Below are positions 45,566 to 56,982 of a DNA stretch of 64,000 nucleotides, piece by piece. Source of the DNA: Macrotrachela quadricornifera (Eukaryota; Rotifera; Eurotatoria; Philodinida; Philodinidae). The first letter of the stretch is position 1. The number at the start of each line of letters is the position of its first letter. The notes below the pieces were generated by a model. That model ran no database searches. It saw only the letters and a program-made list of their open reading frames with translations, and had not been told where the DNA came from. Where the stretch lies: NCBI GenBank assembly GCA_022393335.1, contig JAJEKB010021865.1, positions 216,810 through 280,809 of the forward strand. The letters are read 5' to 3'. Position numbers and translations under genes: made by a program.

Positions 45566-48112
45566 GTTAAGATTTAAAGACATCAAAAAATCATTTACTG
45601 TACTCATTTTAATTTTCCTCGTCTTCAATCAAACGAAAACAATGACATTAAGAAATCGACTGCTAATGCACTACTTGAAGCTACACCTTCTTTATCAGTC
45701 CCATTATTACCATTAATGTACAATATTTCAAAAGGTAAGAACAAAAATAAGAGAGTTTATGCAATATATAAAATTCTTTCGACATCTAGTTTGTCATTTT
45801 TGAAATTACAAACTTTTAAATTAATGGATTATCTTGAAGTACGTAAGTAAGATATTATTCTTCATCTTTGATGAAATAATCATCATCTAGACTGAGTATA
45901 ACATTTTTTTTTCATAAATAGTACAATAGACAATAAATGGCATATTATAATCTATCAATTTTTGTCGGTTGAAATGAAAACTGAATCTCAAATGTACATA
46001 TTGGTTAAGATTTTTTGATCTGTCTATTTCGTAGATAATTATTCAATTGAAAACCAAATTCAATATTTAAAAATAATCATCACATATATAATTAAGAACG
46101 AACAAGTAATGAGATTGATCAAGATTTTATTCGTTTTAATTCTTATTTTTTTTCTCGTCTGCATGTTAGTCATTACTCTCACTGATACACTCAAAAGAAT
46201 ATATTTGATTTATCGAAATAGCAAAAATACTTTCTCTTTAAATGATGCCGAAGCTCACTATAGAGAGTGACATGCTATCTATGCTGTTAACGTAAATTGC
46301 AAGGAACTAAAGAAAAAGAATGATCAATTTAATTGAACTTTTTGTGAGTTTTTTCTTTTTTATTGCTACCGAAAAACAAAGTTTTTGTTTATATAAACAA
46401 AAAAAAGGAAAGATCGAATATTTAACAAATAACTATTGATCATACATTCCAGATTAAAGATCCTCGTAAATCAGTAAAACAAAAAGAATGTAAGGTTGAG
46501 AGTGTCCTAATCTACCATAAATAATTTATAACGCCTTGTCATACTTTATGACATTTATCAATCAATAAATTAATTTATCAAACGAATTTTATTTTTGTTT
46601 AACTTATTAATTTTAGTAATCGATGTTGGAATTAAAAATTAGAACCATGCATTTCTCCATTAAATTAATTTTGAGTAATTGTTTTATTTCAAAGTCATTT
46701 TTTGTTCATACTTGAATTTCCATACAAAAACAAATGAATTTAAAATTTTCAGATAATTGACATAAGTTGTATATGTGTATAGAGCAAAATAAAATAGTAG
46801 CATTAATACTTGATCGGAGAAAGGTCTCACAGTTATTTCTGAAGAATGAGACAAATCAATTACCATTTGATGATATAGTAATATTAAATGAATTTGCACC
46901 AATATTTAATGTCAAAAAGCTTAGAATAAATTATTGCAGTTCTCCACCAAGGTAAAAACGAGTTCTTGAATTATTACGACGAACTGATACGTTCGAAAGA
47001 TTAAAACTTCGACAGAAAATAATGCATAACATTTAATTATTATCAAACGTTTATAAGATTTATATAATTGTTCGTCTTGTATTTATAAAATAGATTATGA
47101 TAAATCACTAATTACTAAGATTATAAAGGTCTTTCGTGAAGTTTAAATAAGTTAATATCAATATTTATTTATTTTAAACACGTTCTTCATCTTGATTTAG
47201 GTAATTGTTTAACACTATAAAAATGTATTTGTGAGACCTTCACATTTTAGTACAAAATAAAAATGTGCAGAAATCAGTTAAATTAGAAAGAGTTTTAAGC
47301 CCTAAGATGCATTTTATCATTTTAATACATAACAGAGATTTATTTAATTCTTGCTGAATTGATGGCATTATCTTAAAACAATTAAAATACTAATTTTTGT
47401 TTATCAATTAACAATTTTTTTGCATATATTTCACAAATAGCATTCATTGCATACATTTGCTGATTCTTTTTTCGAAGGATATCTATTACTATTAGTGTTA
47501 AATGATCTGCAATTACAATCATGTGAGAATATTCAATCGTTAGTGCCATATACGAAGATTAGGATAGAAAATTCATGTAAAATATTCTTACTGCATCATC
47601 GTTTTGTCTAGATAATATTTAAAAAATTCATCTTCGCCATTTTAAGTATTCTATTCTCATCTATCAATAATTAGTTTAAGAAACAATAATATCTAACATC
47701 AAAATATGTTTGTAGACGGTGCTGGTATATTCCTGCACTTACATGACACACGAATTTCTACTTACCATGAAAAATATCTTAAAACAGTAAGACATATATT
47801 TTGAAAAATGTGAAATATCCTGAACATCTTTGCTAGCAAAATTCAATGTTCTTGCAATAATGTTTAATTTTTTTCTTAGAAAAACTAATATAAATTTTTC
47901 AAGATATTACCTTTCTGTTCATATCGTTGCTACGACTATTAGGTCAGTATTGAAACATTTTATAATACTACATCGATAAATCAATTGAATAATAATCCAA
48001 TTTTTTGACAATGTTACCTCTTACCATAATCCATTCCATAAAGAAAACTAGATGGTACTGAAGTTGCACTCGACTACGAAATTCTGTACGAAGCCGAGAA
48101 GTTCGATTAACA
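45566..48112 (+). pseudogene. Scattered exon-like fragments, unidentified
   Basis: Several plus-strand stretches look like exons with good splice signals: HFNFPRLQSNENNDIKKSTA..LPLMYNISK ending at GTAAGA (45735), a piece with LKLQTFKLMDYLEV ending at GTAAGT (about 45843), LILDRRKVSQLFLKNETNQ to INYCSSPP ending at GTAAAA (46951), GAGIFLHLHDTRISTYHEKY between TAG and GTAAGA (about 47715-47787), and DGTEVALDYEILYEAEKFD (about 48052-48110). Phases do not join cleanly and some frames need a shift. I do not recognise a family. It may be one decayed gene or several fragments. Confidence 0.25.
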
Positions 48113-48689
48113 AGAAATCAAGGTATTGAAAAAAGAAACAATCATTTTCTTGGGTCAGTCACAGCCAAGCGAATTTCTCAAAAAAATGTTTACAGTTAAC
48201 TGATTTTAGGTTTTTCTATCTGTTAGTGTATCGAAAGTAGTTGCATTTCAATCAATCAGCTGGCTGAAGTTAAATAACGAGAATATTGATTATCGAGAAA
48301 TCAACAATTCATACGATTTTTTTTTCAATCGATACATGGTCCATAGTCGAAAATGTCTGAAATCGAGCGTTTTAACAGTGCTGTTTTTCTTACACCAATA
48401 CCCCATTATATCAGTTTTATACAAAACATTTTTTCGCATTCTATATATGAGTGCATTAAAATTCATGAAATCGGACCTTTTTAATAGTACAAACGATATT
48501 TGTACATTAAGAGTTTTAACACATATTGCAAACTTGCCTTAAAAACAACATGTAGTAAAACTCGTAAATTCGGACATTGGCAATGGTATACACCGCGTTT
48601 ACATTGAGACCGTTTTGAACTAGTTTCTAAGTGATCAGTTGATCGCATTGTTACACATAACGCATCAGTGCTAGATATTTCGATCGCGT

Positions 48690-51600
48690 TGCATATAAAT
48701 AACAAGGTTGCGCTCATCCTACAGATTCGCTGACTCGTTTCTGAAAGAAAATTTAGTGTGATTATCATTCAAAATAATTTTCATTTGGATTATTTTATAT
48801 CTCAATCCTCTTGATTGCATGAAAGCTACGAAACAAACATCCACTCTAGCAATGATTGTTTTTTGGAGAAATATCCCTATACAGATTCATATGTAAATGG
48901 CAAGCAAAGTTCAAGTTCTTTGTCTTGGATTGAGTTTGATCAAGTAGAATACAGATATCTGACCATATTCAGTGGTTTGGAACGTCATATTTTCAAAACC
49001 TGAACTCTGATTTGCTTGAACAAAACGGAGAGACAAACATTCATGTCTTTTGAAGCGTAATATTTATCGCTATAGGACTGTTTCTTTAACCCTTTCCGGC
49101 TGGATGTATCCATTTAGATACATTAAGTTACTATTTTACGAAAATCTGACCTGTAGTGATGTTATCAAATTTTTTGACAATTTGATAATTAAGTTAAGAT
49201 ATTTTGGCACAAGTTTATGCATTTAGATGGAAAAAACAATTCACTTGTAAATTGATCGGTTCTACACTTGATGCTCCAAAATAGCATCCGTATGGAAATG
49301 ATCTTATTCTCGTGTCTCTAAATAATCTAACTTCGAAGCAATTAATTATTGATTTTCCTTCATAGACCTATTGTCTATTGTATTACTAAGACGGATTATT
49401 CACAAGACGCGAACAATAAAATATTGAAATGTATCCATTTAGATACATCCGGTCACTAGGAGACAAAAAATTACACAAAAGTCTTTTTTTTCGTCTATCC
49501 AAATTGAATATTTTGTAATTTTTTCACATCTATACCTGCACACGTAATCACAATTTTTCTAGGAAATTTTTAGTCATTCAGGAGCATCCTAGAAGGTGTC
49601 TGAACGTTTCGTAATAATCTAGCTCTAAAAAGTACAGAATGTCCAAAAACTTTCTAGGATGTTCCAGAATGGACAGAAATTTCGTGGAAAAACTAAACTA
49701 ATTTTCCATCATACTGGAAAATCCCAGAGCATTCTACAAAATATCCAAGTTTTGGCCTGCAAAATATGAACAAACAGACAAACTATAGTTACGTCTACAA
49801 GTATAGATGTAAAAAACTACAAAATATCCAATTTGGATAGGCGAAAAAAATCTTCCAAAACTTTGTGTTCCTCGATGGCCGGATGTATCCATCTGGATAC
49901 ATCAAGTCATTAGATGTTGAAACGCCTGTTAATTCCGGAACATAAACTTTTCTTACTTCTATGGTCTAGCAATACGAGAAATGCATGAAAAAATATTTTT
50001 GCTCCTCTGCTCTGGTAGTCGGCTGGAAAGAGTTAGGAAAACAGAATTAGATACGATTCAGATGCTTCACTTTGTTCATCAAGTTCAGTGCCATTAGCAC
50101 GTGGTGATCACTCCAAACCACAATTCCATGAAGAAAATATCTTTTTTCAAATCAGAGAATTTCGGACAGCTTCTTAAAGTTTTAAGACAACATGACCATA
50201 TATTTATTTCTGCATACGCTACAGTAAGCAGATAATACTATGTTAGTATTCACACTTCCTCTACTGAATATGCTCTGTTATATAAAACGTCTAATAAAGA
50301 TTTATTTTTGCTCAAGAATCGAATTATTTGAGAATCTATTAACGTACCTTAAATCTCACTTGATACACTTATAATAAATTTTTTAATCAACGACTAGCCG
50401 TTCGTTGGTCTCCCTCCGATCGGCCACTCATGACTAGCCGTTTCCATGTTTAACACTGCTACATACTTCAATATTAGTTTAGGTTTGAACCGAATAGATA
50501 CATCTCACTTGAATTCTTCTTAAAAAGTTACTGGACATTTTTCAATACATTCACTAAGGAACTAAAAAAGAAAAACTATTCAAAATTGCTACAAACAGAG
50601 TACATTACATTGTGGCCTAGGAAAAATCTTTGTCTATTTTGAATGTTATTTTAAGGTTAATGTATATGAAGACTCAACAATAGGGCATCAAGCAGCCACT
50701 TCGTTTTTTTACAAAGTTCTGTATAAATCTTACTCAAAACTCTGACGTATAGTAATGTGCAGAGAAAAATGTTCCTATTAGAATCAATGTCGAACATGGA
50801 TTCACGACTCTCGATTATTCTTAATTCAAACTTAAAATAACAAGGAGCTTATTAAAGAAGCTAAGGAGTAGATTAAAATAAGCTTTTTGTCACTATGAAT
50901 TCGGTTTTTCTGTACTTGACAACGGTCAGTCAAGTTTTATCAAAAATTATGATTTATACATTTATCGTTAATTAATAACTGATAATATTGAAATATTAAA
51001 CTTAGATTTGGTTTCTCTATAGCAAATTATCTTTGGTGACTTTTTACTGGAGACAGTTCGTTCTCTTTCTCGTAGAGAAAAGTCTTACAAACATAAACTG
51101 TTTGCTTGCTTGTATGTCCGCACCTCATTGACTGATCCAAAACTTATATAAAGGTAAAAAAAAGGGATTTTTCTTATAAGGGTTGATCGAAAGGTAATCG
51201 AGGACAAGGAATTCAAATTTGAGGTTAGTTTTGTAAAAAATTTTTTTAAGCACTAATTTTTAAACAAACGACAAATTTTTAACAAAGAACACTTGCTTTT
51301 ATGAAGTTTGGTCAAAGGCAGTTGAGGTCGAGGAACTTGAATCTGACTTCGATTTTTTTAATTTTATAAATGAATAGCTTGGCGGTAGTTTAGAAACACG
51401 ATTTCTACGAGAAAGAGCTGAGCGAGTCTTTAGACGAGTGTTACTTGTTTGGTAAAACCCATTCGATCTTGATTTAGTGACCTTCGGTTATCTTGAATCA
51501 AAATTCTTAAGAAAACTAACAAAACAAACTATAAATTGCTTATTTACTCATTATTAACCTCAAATTTGACTTCATATTTGGATTCTATACTTTCGACAAT

Positions 51601-51850
51601 CATTCATAGAGTTTTCTTATAGAATATTAGAAGTTTTAAATATTAATCTAAGCGACACCATTTTCTGCTTCGGGTGATTACGCAAACATACCTGTAAAAC
51701 TAGAAACTTATTGTATGTTATATGATCCCTGCTTCAATTCGGGAGGCAAATCGTTATTTCTTTAGAAAAAAACCTTCTGCAGTCAAAAATTCCTATCAAA
51801 ATTTTTAGAAAAGCTAATGCTATCGATCGATTTTTTAATCTAGACAATCT
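48690..51850 (-). repeat. R1 dispersed repeat, copy C (inverted, long)
   Basis: This is the inverted counterpart of 4480-7262, collinear over most of its length (for example 48960-49080 with 7020-6220, and 50040-50400 with 6210-5870). It lacks the 649-bp palindrome of copy B but carries the piggyBac-like element at 49090-50032. The hairpin motif is at 50392-50450. Confidence 0.8.
49086..50036. mobile_element. 943-bp piggyBac-like element in R1 copy C
   Basis: The left end follows TTAA (49086-49089) with CCCTTTCCGGCTGGATG; the right end is GTCGGCTGGAAAGAG followed by TTAG (a decayed TTAA, 50033-50036). Copy B keeps the empty TTAA at 6220-6223. Three copies of the small palindrome TGTATC-CATTTA-GATACA (or a variant) lie at about 49104, 49431 and 49873. 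An inner inverted pair (about 49430-49545 and 49795-49900) suggests one element nested in another. It is non-coding and shares its end sequence with the 165-bp element at 2421-2585. Confidence 0.88.
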
Positions 51851-52110
51851 TTGATCAAACTTTATAAGAAATCACTATTTTTTGAAAAAGAAATTTTTTT
51901 TGTGGTAAAAGAATTTTTTTCCAAAACCATAAAAAACCAACGGTACCATTGGATTACCCGACCCCAAAAACGTTTAGTTAATGAATGCTTTTTTTCTGAT
52001 TGGCTTGGACAGATAGACGGACAAACTTTATTAATTTTCAGTAGCATATTTTCTCCGGTATAACCCTTTCTTTCAGAAAAGGAAATAAAAGTAAGCCTCG
52101 AGAAAGACAA
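51100..52110 (+). repeat. R2 dispersed repeat
   Basis: Diverged units with TTTGATCAAACTTTATAAG, ATTACCCGACCCCAAAAACG, CTGATTGGCTTGGACAG and CTTTCTTTCAGAAAAGG. The same order is found at 58860-59170. It partly overlaps the outer part of R1 copy C. Confidence 0.6.
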
Positions 52111-52779
52111 CAACGTTTAACTAACAAATAGCACAAGTAACGCTCGTCAATGGTGACTTGCTTAACCCTCGACTGAATTCATTCTATTTATTTTAAGAAT
52201 CATTGCCAGGTAATTTATCGATAAGTGAGATACTATAGTCACCTCAACCAGAACAAACTTTTCACAGTTTATAATTTTCCAAAAGCGAGACTATCAATTT
52301 CAAATTCGAAAAATACCAAGCATCTGCACTTTCTTCATTATCAATAACAATTTTGACTTTTATGGACCGTTAATAAAGTGTTGACATTAGTGACTTGGGT
52401 TACAGTTGGCATACTTCTTTCCAAAAGTATCCTAGACTTCATCGAAAGTTGTACACAAGAGGAGATCATGTTAATCTTGTAAATGAATGATGGATTGCTT
52501 GTCAGAGTCTCTACAAGGCGTCACTTACGACTAATGAATACCCTAATTCTGTCTTCTTCTCGAATTAAACTTCTAATTATGTTACGATTAAACCAAACTA
52601 GTTCTTAATTCGTAAGAATCTGTAGATTTTTAATAGGATCACTCCTAATCAGGAATCATAAAACACAAAAGGAAAGAGAAGCAAAAAATTAAAGCAAAGA
52701 AAAAACTACACAAGCACAATTTATTGAAGAAATCACATGTGACGATAGAGATTTAGTTTTGCATTTTGTGTGTCAAGCC

Positions 52780-53090
52780 TTTCGAATATGTCCTTTTATT
52801 TCCAGAGGAAGCACATTGCCAGATTCCATAAATAATGCAAATCGTAGTAAGTTTGCTAAAACGTCTTCTTCGTTTTGAATGGCAGCCGCTCCATTATTTG
52901 CCTGTTTCATTCAGCAACTAATAGTTCTATTTCGTTTCCAATCCGAGAAAATCATGCCTGACTGTGTACGAACGGTTATGAGGTTTAGAATAGAACTTCA
53001 GACACAAAGTTCAAAAACTAAGCCTATTTTACGTACTCTTTATGATAAAGTACCTTCTGTCGAACTGAATGGAATACTGTTGTAGCCTTT
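52780..53090 (-). pseudogene. Coding-like relic, unidentified
   Basis: The minus strand reads SGMIFSDWKRNRTISC, a stop, then MKQANNGAAAIQNEEDVLAN and RFALFMESGNVLPLEIKG before another stop. The composition is protein-like, but I do not recognise the family. Confidence 0.25.
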
Positions 53091-53099
53091 GACTATTAT

Positions 53100-54157
53100 T
53101 ATTTTTAAAACCGTGTTTGTAATGGAATATATATCAATTACTGTTGGTCATGCATGTTGAACTGATCCGAAAAATGTAGAAGCATCTAAATTTATTAATT
53201 TTATGCTCACTTGCGAAATATTTCATGAGTAATAGGTCATCTACGTCTGGTAGTTAGCCTTCCGCTTATGAATTGACTTAGATACTGTCAAAAAATAATG
53301 ATTTGTATATAAATAAGAGAAGATCTGAAAGTTGCGAAGCGATATATAGATAATTTTTCAGCTTAAATTTAATTTATTTATAGATGATTACCACAATCAA
53401 ATTTTCTAGATAAGTGCTTCTGTATATGTCTGAATGCACGATAAGTTGCCAAAGTTCATTGTAGATTTATCGAATGTATTTACAGGACAATTTAAGCTAA
53501 CAGTTAAATAAGTAATGAAAGGAAAATAAATGTTAATATATCAGGAAAAACCAGTTAGAAAATGATTATTCTGTCAGTCAGCATGAAATAAATAGGATAT
53601 ATCTCATCAACCAAGGAAAACTAACACTTCTATTCAAAATACTGGGATAAAAGACACAAATTTTGTGTGAAAATTGGCTAATATTGGAAAAGAATCACAA
53701 ATTTTCCAGCATTCTTCATCTAAGACATGTCGTATTGCTATAATGAACGGAAAAAAGGTGCAAAAGTTCCACATTTAAGTCTATTAAGAACTGTACTAAA
53801 AAGTTATTTATGTATCCCTCTATCAGACTAGCGTTTAGCTTTCAGGGGAAAATTGTTTGATTCACAGGAAAATAATTCTTAATAAGCATATCGAAGTTCA
53901 AGTTTCGTTGGTAGCTATCCATTAAAAATTCAATTTCGTCATCTTTTTAAAAAAGTTGCGTTATATTGAAATTTTTGAATATCAAAGTCTCAATGATGTT
54001 TTCTTCGAAATACCAGGTAGATTTTCTATAGACCTACTCTGTAATAATCCCTATTGATCCTCACAAACGAGCGACTAGTCGTTCGTCAATGCCGCCTCAC
54101 AATAAGTCGCTCCCACTGTGAAATACAAAAGCACCAGAGCAGTACACTTCATAAGTT
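53100..54157. other. Intergenic with one weak hairpin motif
   Basis: The only feature noticed is GACTAGTCGTTCGTCAATG at about 54068, a variant of the recurrent hairpin motif. No gene is seen. Confidence 0.45.
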
Positions 54158-55673
54158 CAGGACTGGGTACTCAGGTAAACCAATCCGACGCCGGATCCTA
54201 TAGGATCCGATCATCCGATTCAATCCTATAGGATTCCTGGTGATAAAATCGAATAGGAATCCAACTGTCGAATTAGTATCGGATTCCGATGATATCCGAC
54301 CGATTTAAAATCCTTCACTCTTGCTTTCAACCAATTTTTTTCTATACGAACTTCTTTTTCTTTTTTCGGGATTTAAAATCCTTCATTCTTGTTTTCGACC
54401 AGTTTTTTCTGTAAGAATTTTTTTCCCTTTTTTCGGGACTTTGAATCTCCAAGTTTTGTAGCTATACGTCGCATGTGAAGGATATTGCGGGACCTATGTA
54501 AGATTCGAAATCGTGAGCTTGTGTTTCCATTTTGGTCTTCTGATGGCCTTGCTGTGATTTTCCTAGTAGTTAGCGTAAATATTTTGTTTAGTATGGTGAG
54601 GATGTTACTGTGGATGACTATTTATGTGTCCCGGAAAGGATTGCATCGAAATAGTTGATAAGCATCAAAAAGAGAGTTAGATATGTGAAACATGAAAACT
54701 TGATCCAGTTGAATAACATTTGTAACATTGCATGACTAATATAAGATATGCGCGCAAGTGAAATTTGTAAGTGAAAAACAATATGGCTCTCAGATAGGGT
54801 TCTTGCAGCCTCAAGGGAATTTTCAGGCGAGCAGTTTGGACTTCATTACTGAGCATTCATAAAAGGTTCCGCCTTGAATAGAATTGAATTCATCTATTGG
54901 TAAGACCTTGCGTGTCGGCTTTTATCATACTAAATATTCATGTACAATTGGAAAGAGAAGTGTGAAATAACAGAACATACTTTTCCATATGATAGAAGAC
55001 GTGTGGATGTAATCGATTTTGTATATGGGTAGATATATAAAACTGCCGCGAGCTAACTGAACGATAGAGAAAGCTTCATCTGATGTATTAACACATGACA
55101 ATATTTATAAAGAATACGTTATAAATCGGAATGGTTCGCTGAGGATATTATTATTAACTAGATAAGTTATAGTGTATTTCTGGTGGTTTTACGGATGTAT
55201 AGAATCATACTGATACGAGTAACTAGGTTATTTTTTCTTTCAAGCTGATGTCTGCATTAAAAATGAGGTGTTTTCTTGTGATAGAAGATTAAATAGTCAT
55301 GAATGAATTGAGGTAGTTATAAGATTGGCTTTTGTATTTTTTCCCATATCGTTAAATTTTGAGTAGCCATCATTACACTATTGTAGTGTCGGATTTTATC
55401 GGACTAAGTTACTCGGATCCGATCGGATGCGTAACTCGACGGATTCCGATGCGATCGTGACACGACATTTCCGCGCGCGACACTTCCGCGCACACGTCAA
55501 GTGAGGGTGAGGGCGCCGCGGAAGTGTCGTTTATACATTACGCGCGGAAATGTCGTGTAACCGATGCGATTTCGTAACCAGGTTTCCGATGGCATACGTA
55601 TAGAACCAGATAGATTCCTATAAATTCCGATCGGATCCGACTGTGGGATTGGTTCACCTGGGTATTGAAAACA
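54158..55673. mobile_element. hAT-like element with GGATCCGAT-rich arms
   Basis: The left end CAGGACTGGGTACTCAGGT leads into AAACCAATCCGACGCCGGAT; the right end mirrors it (CGGATCCGACTGTGGGATTG GTTCACCTGGGTA, split here) with decay at the tip. Both arms are full of GGATCCGATC / GGAATCC strings. The CAGG..GGGTA start fits the hAT group loosely. The interior (54310-55370) has no ORF of note. A small element is nested at 55456-55560. Confidence 0.6.
55446..55570. mobile_element. 105-bp GC-rich nested TIR element
   Basis: Inverted ends ACACGACATTTCCGCGCG and its complement enclose a second inverted pair, CGACACTTCCGCG and CGCGGAAGTGTCG. The element (55456-55560) is flanked by exact CCGATGCGAT on both sides (55446-55455, 55561-55570), a likely 10-bp target duplication. 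Its GC content is far above the surroundings. Confidence 0.8.
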
Positions 55674-56230
55674 ACGCGTGCAAGTATACATGTAAGAGTA
55701 CAAACTTATCTGAACTCTGATGTTCTTCTGACCTTAGCACAAACAATTAGACACAACCTCTTTTTTTATTTTTTTTCCATATGACCCTTCCTTCAATCAA
55801 TGGAGTATTTGCATCCTTGAGGAAGAGTACCTTTTATTTTTTATAATGAACCCGCGTGAAAAACAAGTTTGTATCCCCGATAAAAAGCATTGATTTATCT
55901 TCCCATTCTAGGATCTTAACCAGTATTGACTACTTTACTAACGATATAAACTTGCACCACATTGGAAGATTTTACTAAAGATATCATATATATTAGTACA
56001 GTAGTGCAGCCAAACTAGTAACACTAATAATTGCATATCTCTGCTTGAGCGGTCTGAGAAACCAAATCCTTTGAGGGCTTTTAATAGCTCACTGAAGTCT
56101 ATCACTTGGGCATATACTCGATTCAAAAGTAAGGAAACAGTCGGAGGTGTTTCCTCGTAAATTTAATTCTGCTTGAACAACCTCTAATTAGTCTCGAACA
56201 TACTTACTTTTAGTTAACAATAGAAATGAA
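55674..56230. other. Intergenic with R2 fragment
   Basis: 55720-55870 contains an R2 tail (TATGACCCTTCCTTCAATC). Nothing else is recognised. Confidence 0.4.
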
Positions 56231-56285
56231 TGTCTAGTCGTTCATCGGTGCCCCTTCAAGGTACCACTCATGACTAGTCCCTCGT
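56229..56285. repeat. Recurrent hairpin motif, copy near 56.2 kb
   Basis: TGTCTAGTCGTTCATCGGTG and CCACTCATGACTAGTC form the two arms. It is outside any R1 copy, like those at 27.7 and 28.1 kb. Confidence 0.65.
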
Positions 56286-56320
56286 CTGTGCGTCCGTTCT
56301 TCTTCATTCTTTATAGCTTT

Positions 56321-56479
56321 CTCTATACCAGAGCTGGGCAACTCAGCTAAAAATGGGAATTAATTTGATTCGATTCATTTGGAAAAATTTTCAATTCAAG
56401 CCGTGTCAATTCAAGAATCGAACTGCATCGAGTTGAGTTGGACATTTTTTGAATTGAGTTGTCCAGCTCTGTTATTTAC
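56321..56479. mobile_element. hAT-type MITE, CAGAGCTGG ends
   Basis: The 143-bp element (56329-56471) starts CAGAGCTGGGCAACTCA and ends with the complement of CAGAGCTGGACAACTCA. The flanking 8-mers CTCTATAC and TTATTTAC agree at only five positions, so the duplication is decayed or absent. Confidence 0.75.
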
Positions 56480-56982
56480 ATACCCCATTCTTAGATTCCT
56501 GTATACTTAAATATCCAACCTGTAACTGTTGTGATTGATCAAGAGCTCTACTGTCATGTGCTCTGCACATGATACATTCTTTTCTCTCTCATGTTTGTTT
56601 GTTTCCATTCACATTCCTCTCACTTGTCTTTTGCTCCTCTTCCATTGTTTGTTGCTCTGAGTCAGTGAGGATGTGTTGGAACGCATGTATACATCAGAAA
56701 AGGCGTTGGCAGCGGTAGATATATATTGTTCTGTTCTTGTGTGTATTTTCGGTATTGTGCTTACATTCTTTTTTGTTCGGCTTTGGTTCGGTTATGGAAT
56801 AAAGCTTTTATTCTTCACATCTACATCGAAAACTCATCATTGCTTGAAATTAAGGCCCGAAAAACTGTAATTGGACGAGAGCACAAGCTTGCAAACTTCT
56901 GATTCATTGCGTTTTCAGCATGATAAAACCTCAAATCTCCTAAATTAACACTGAAAATCTATGATTCAATGAATTGTTCAGC

